Assembly (NCBI GenBank): GCA_902783065.1
Contig: CACZPV010000172.1
Coordinates: forward strand, 1-14,396
From: an uncultured Ruminococcus sp.
GTDB taxonomy: Bacteria > Bacillota > Clostridia > Oscillospirales > Acutalibacteraceae
Direction of reading: 5' to 3'
Length of the DNA: 14,396 nt
Part shown: positions 14,240 through 14,396 of the stretch, one piece after another
Layout of the letters: each line of letters begins with the position of its first letter
How positions within the stretch are numbered: position 1 is the stretch's first letter
Position numbers and translations under genes: made by a program
Notes under the pieces: model-generated
Databases searched by the model: none
Seen by the model: the letters and a program-made list of their open reading frames with translations, nothing else
Told to the model about the DNA's origin: nothing

Positions 14240-14396
14240 TTATCTGTGGCCGCCGCCGCCGCCGAAGCTTCCGCCTCCACCGCCGCCGCCTCCACCGCTG
14301 CTGCTGCTAGGCGGAATATACGTTTTAGTGGTATGTTCACTTATAAACTGATCTGCCACCTCGTTAAAATGAATACGGTTATGCGAAGTATAAGCA
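14240..14396 (-). CDS. C-terminal end of a protein with a Gly-rich tail (truncated by window edge)
   Basis: Only the last 51 residues are visible; the gene continues beyond the right edge. They read ...FNEVADQFISEHTTKTYIPP, then four Ser, nine Gly, SF, five Gly and HR before TAA. A polyserine/polyglycine tail ending GGGH plus a basic residue is typical of TPM-domain (YgcG/DUF2207-like) membrane-associated proteins. That assignment rests on the tail alone. The following terminator (14187-14232) confirms the gene ends here. Confidence 0.8.
   Translation of the reverse strand, partial: AYTSHNRIHFNEVADQFISEHTTKTYIPPSSSSGGGGGGGGGSFGGGGGHR

Overview
The window looks like chromosomal DNA of a low-GC Gram-positive gut or rumen Clostridia member, most like Ruminococcus/Oscillospiraceae. 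This rests on AT-rich codon use, GGAGG-type ribosome binding sites, sigma-A style promoters, a topA-dprA pair as usual in Firmicutes, and AT-rich spacers studded with short GC-rich palindromes. The genus is an inference; no rRNA or other marker gene is present.

Left part (1-5960). A membrane HD-GYP phosphodiesterase (137-1942, +) ends at a strong terminator. A CPA2-type cation/proton antiporter (2243-3424, -) and a membrane GGDEF diguanylate cyclase (4070-5185, +) diverge from a 645-base spacer that holds both promoters and several repeats. A lone 115-residue protein (5416-5763, +) resembles phage baseplate/tail-neck N-terminal domains. The HD-GYP and GGDEF proteins would degrade and make cyclic di-GMP, so this is a small signalling neighbourhood, although the genes are separate transcription units.

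Middle part (5961-8556). A LicD-family phosphotransferase and a family 2 glycosyltransferase lie on the minus strand, probably as one unit decorating a cell-surface polymer. A good promoter lies about 430 bases upstream of licD, so its transcript would have a long, structured leader containing a repeat element.

Right part (8557-14396). Four minus-strand housekeeping genes are transcribed in the order shikimate-kinase-like, TrmH/SpoU methyltransferase, dprA, topA. They start from a good extended -10 promoter near 14150 and end at a hairpin terminator at 8432-8474. The leader of this operon contains a GC-rich, foldable element. DprA is much longer than usual because of a disordered linker, and the shikimate-kinase-like protein lacks some canonical substrate-binding signatures. 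At the right edge is the glycine-rich C-terminal tail of a truncated protein, with its own terminator.

I do not see a clear new defence or mobile system, CRISPR array, tRNA, rRNA or insertion sequence. The least explained material is non-coding: at least four kinds of repeat or palindrome elements and two long structured leaders. Several start codons were moved from the longest reading frame to an internal ATG or TTG with a proper ribosome binding site.
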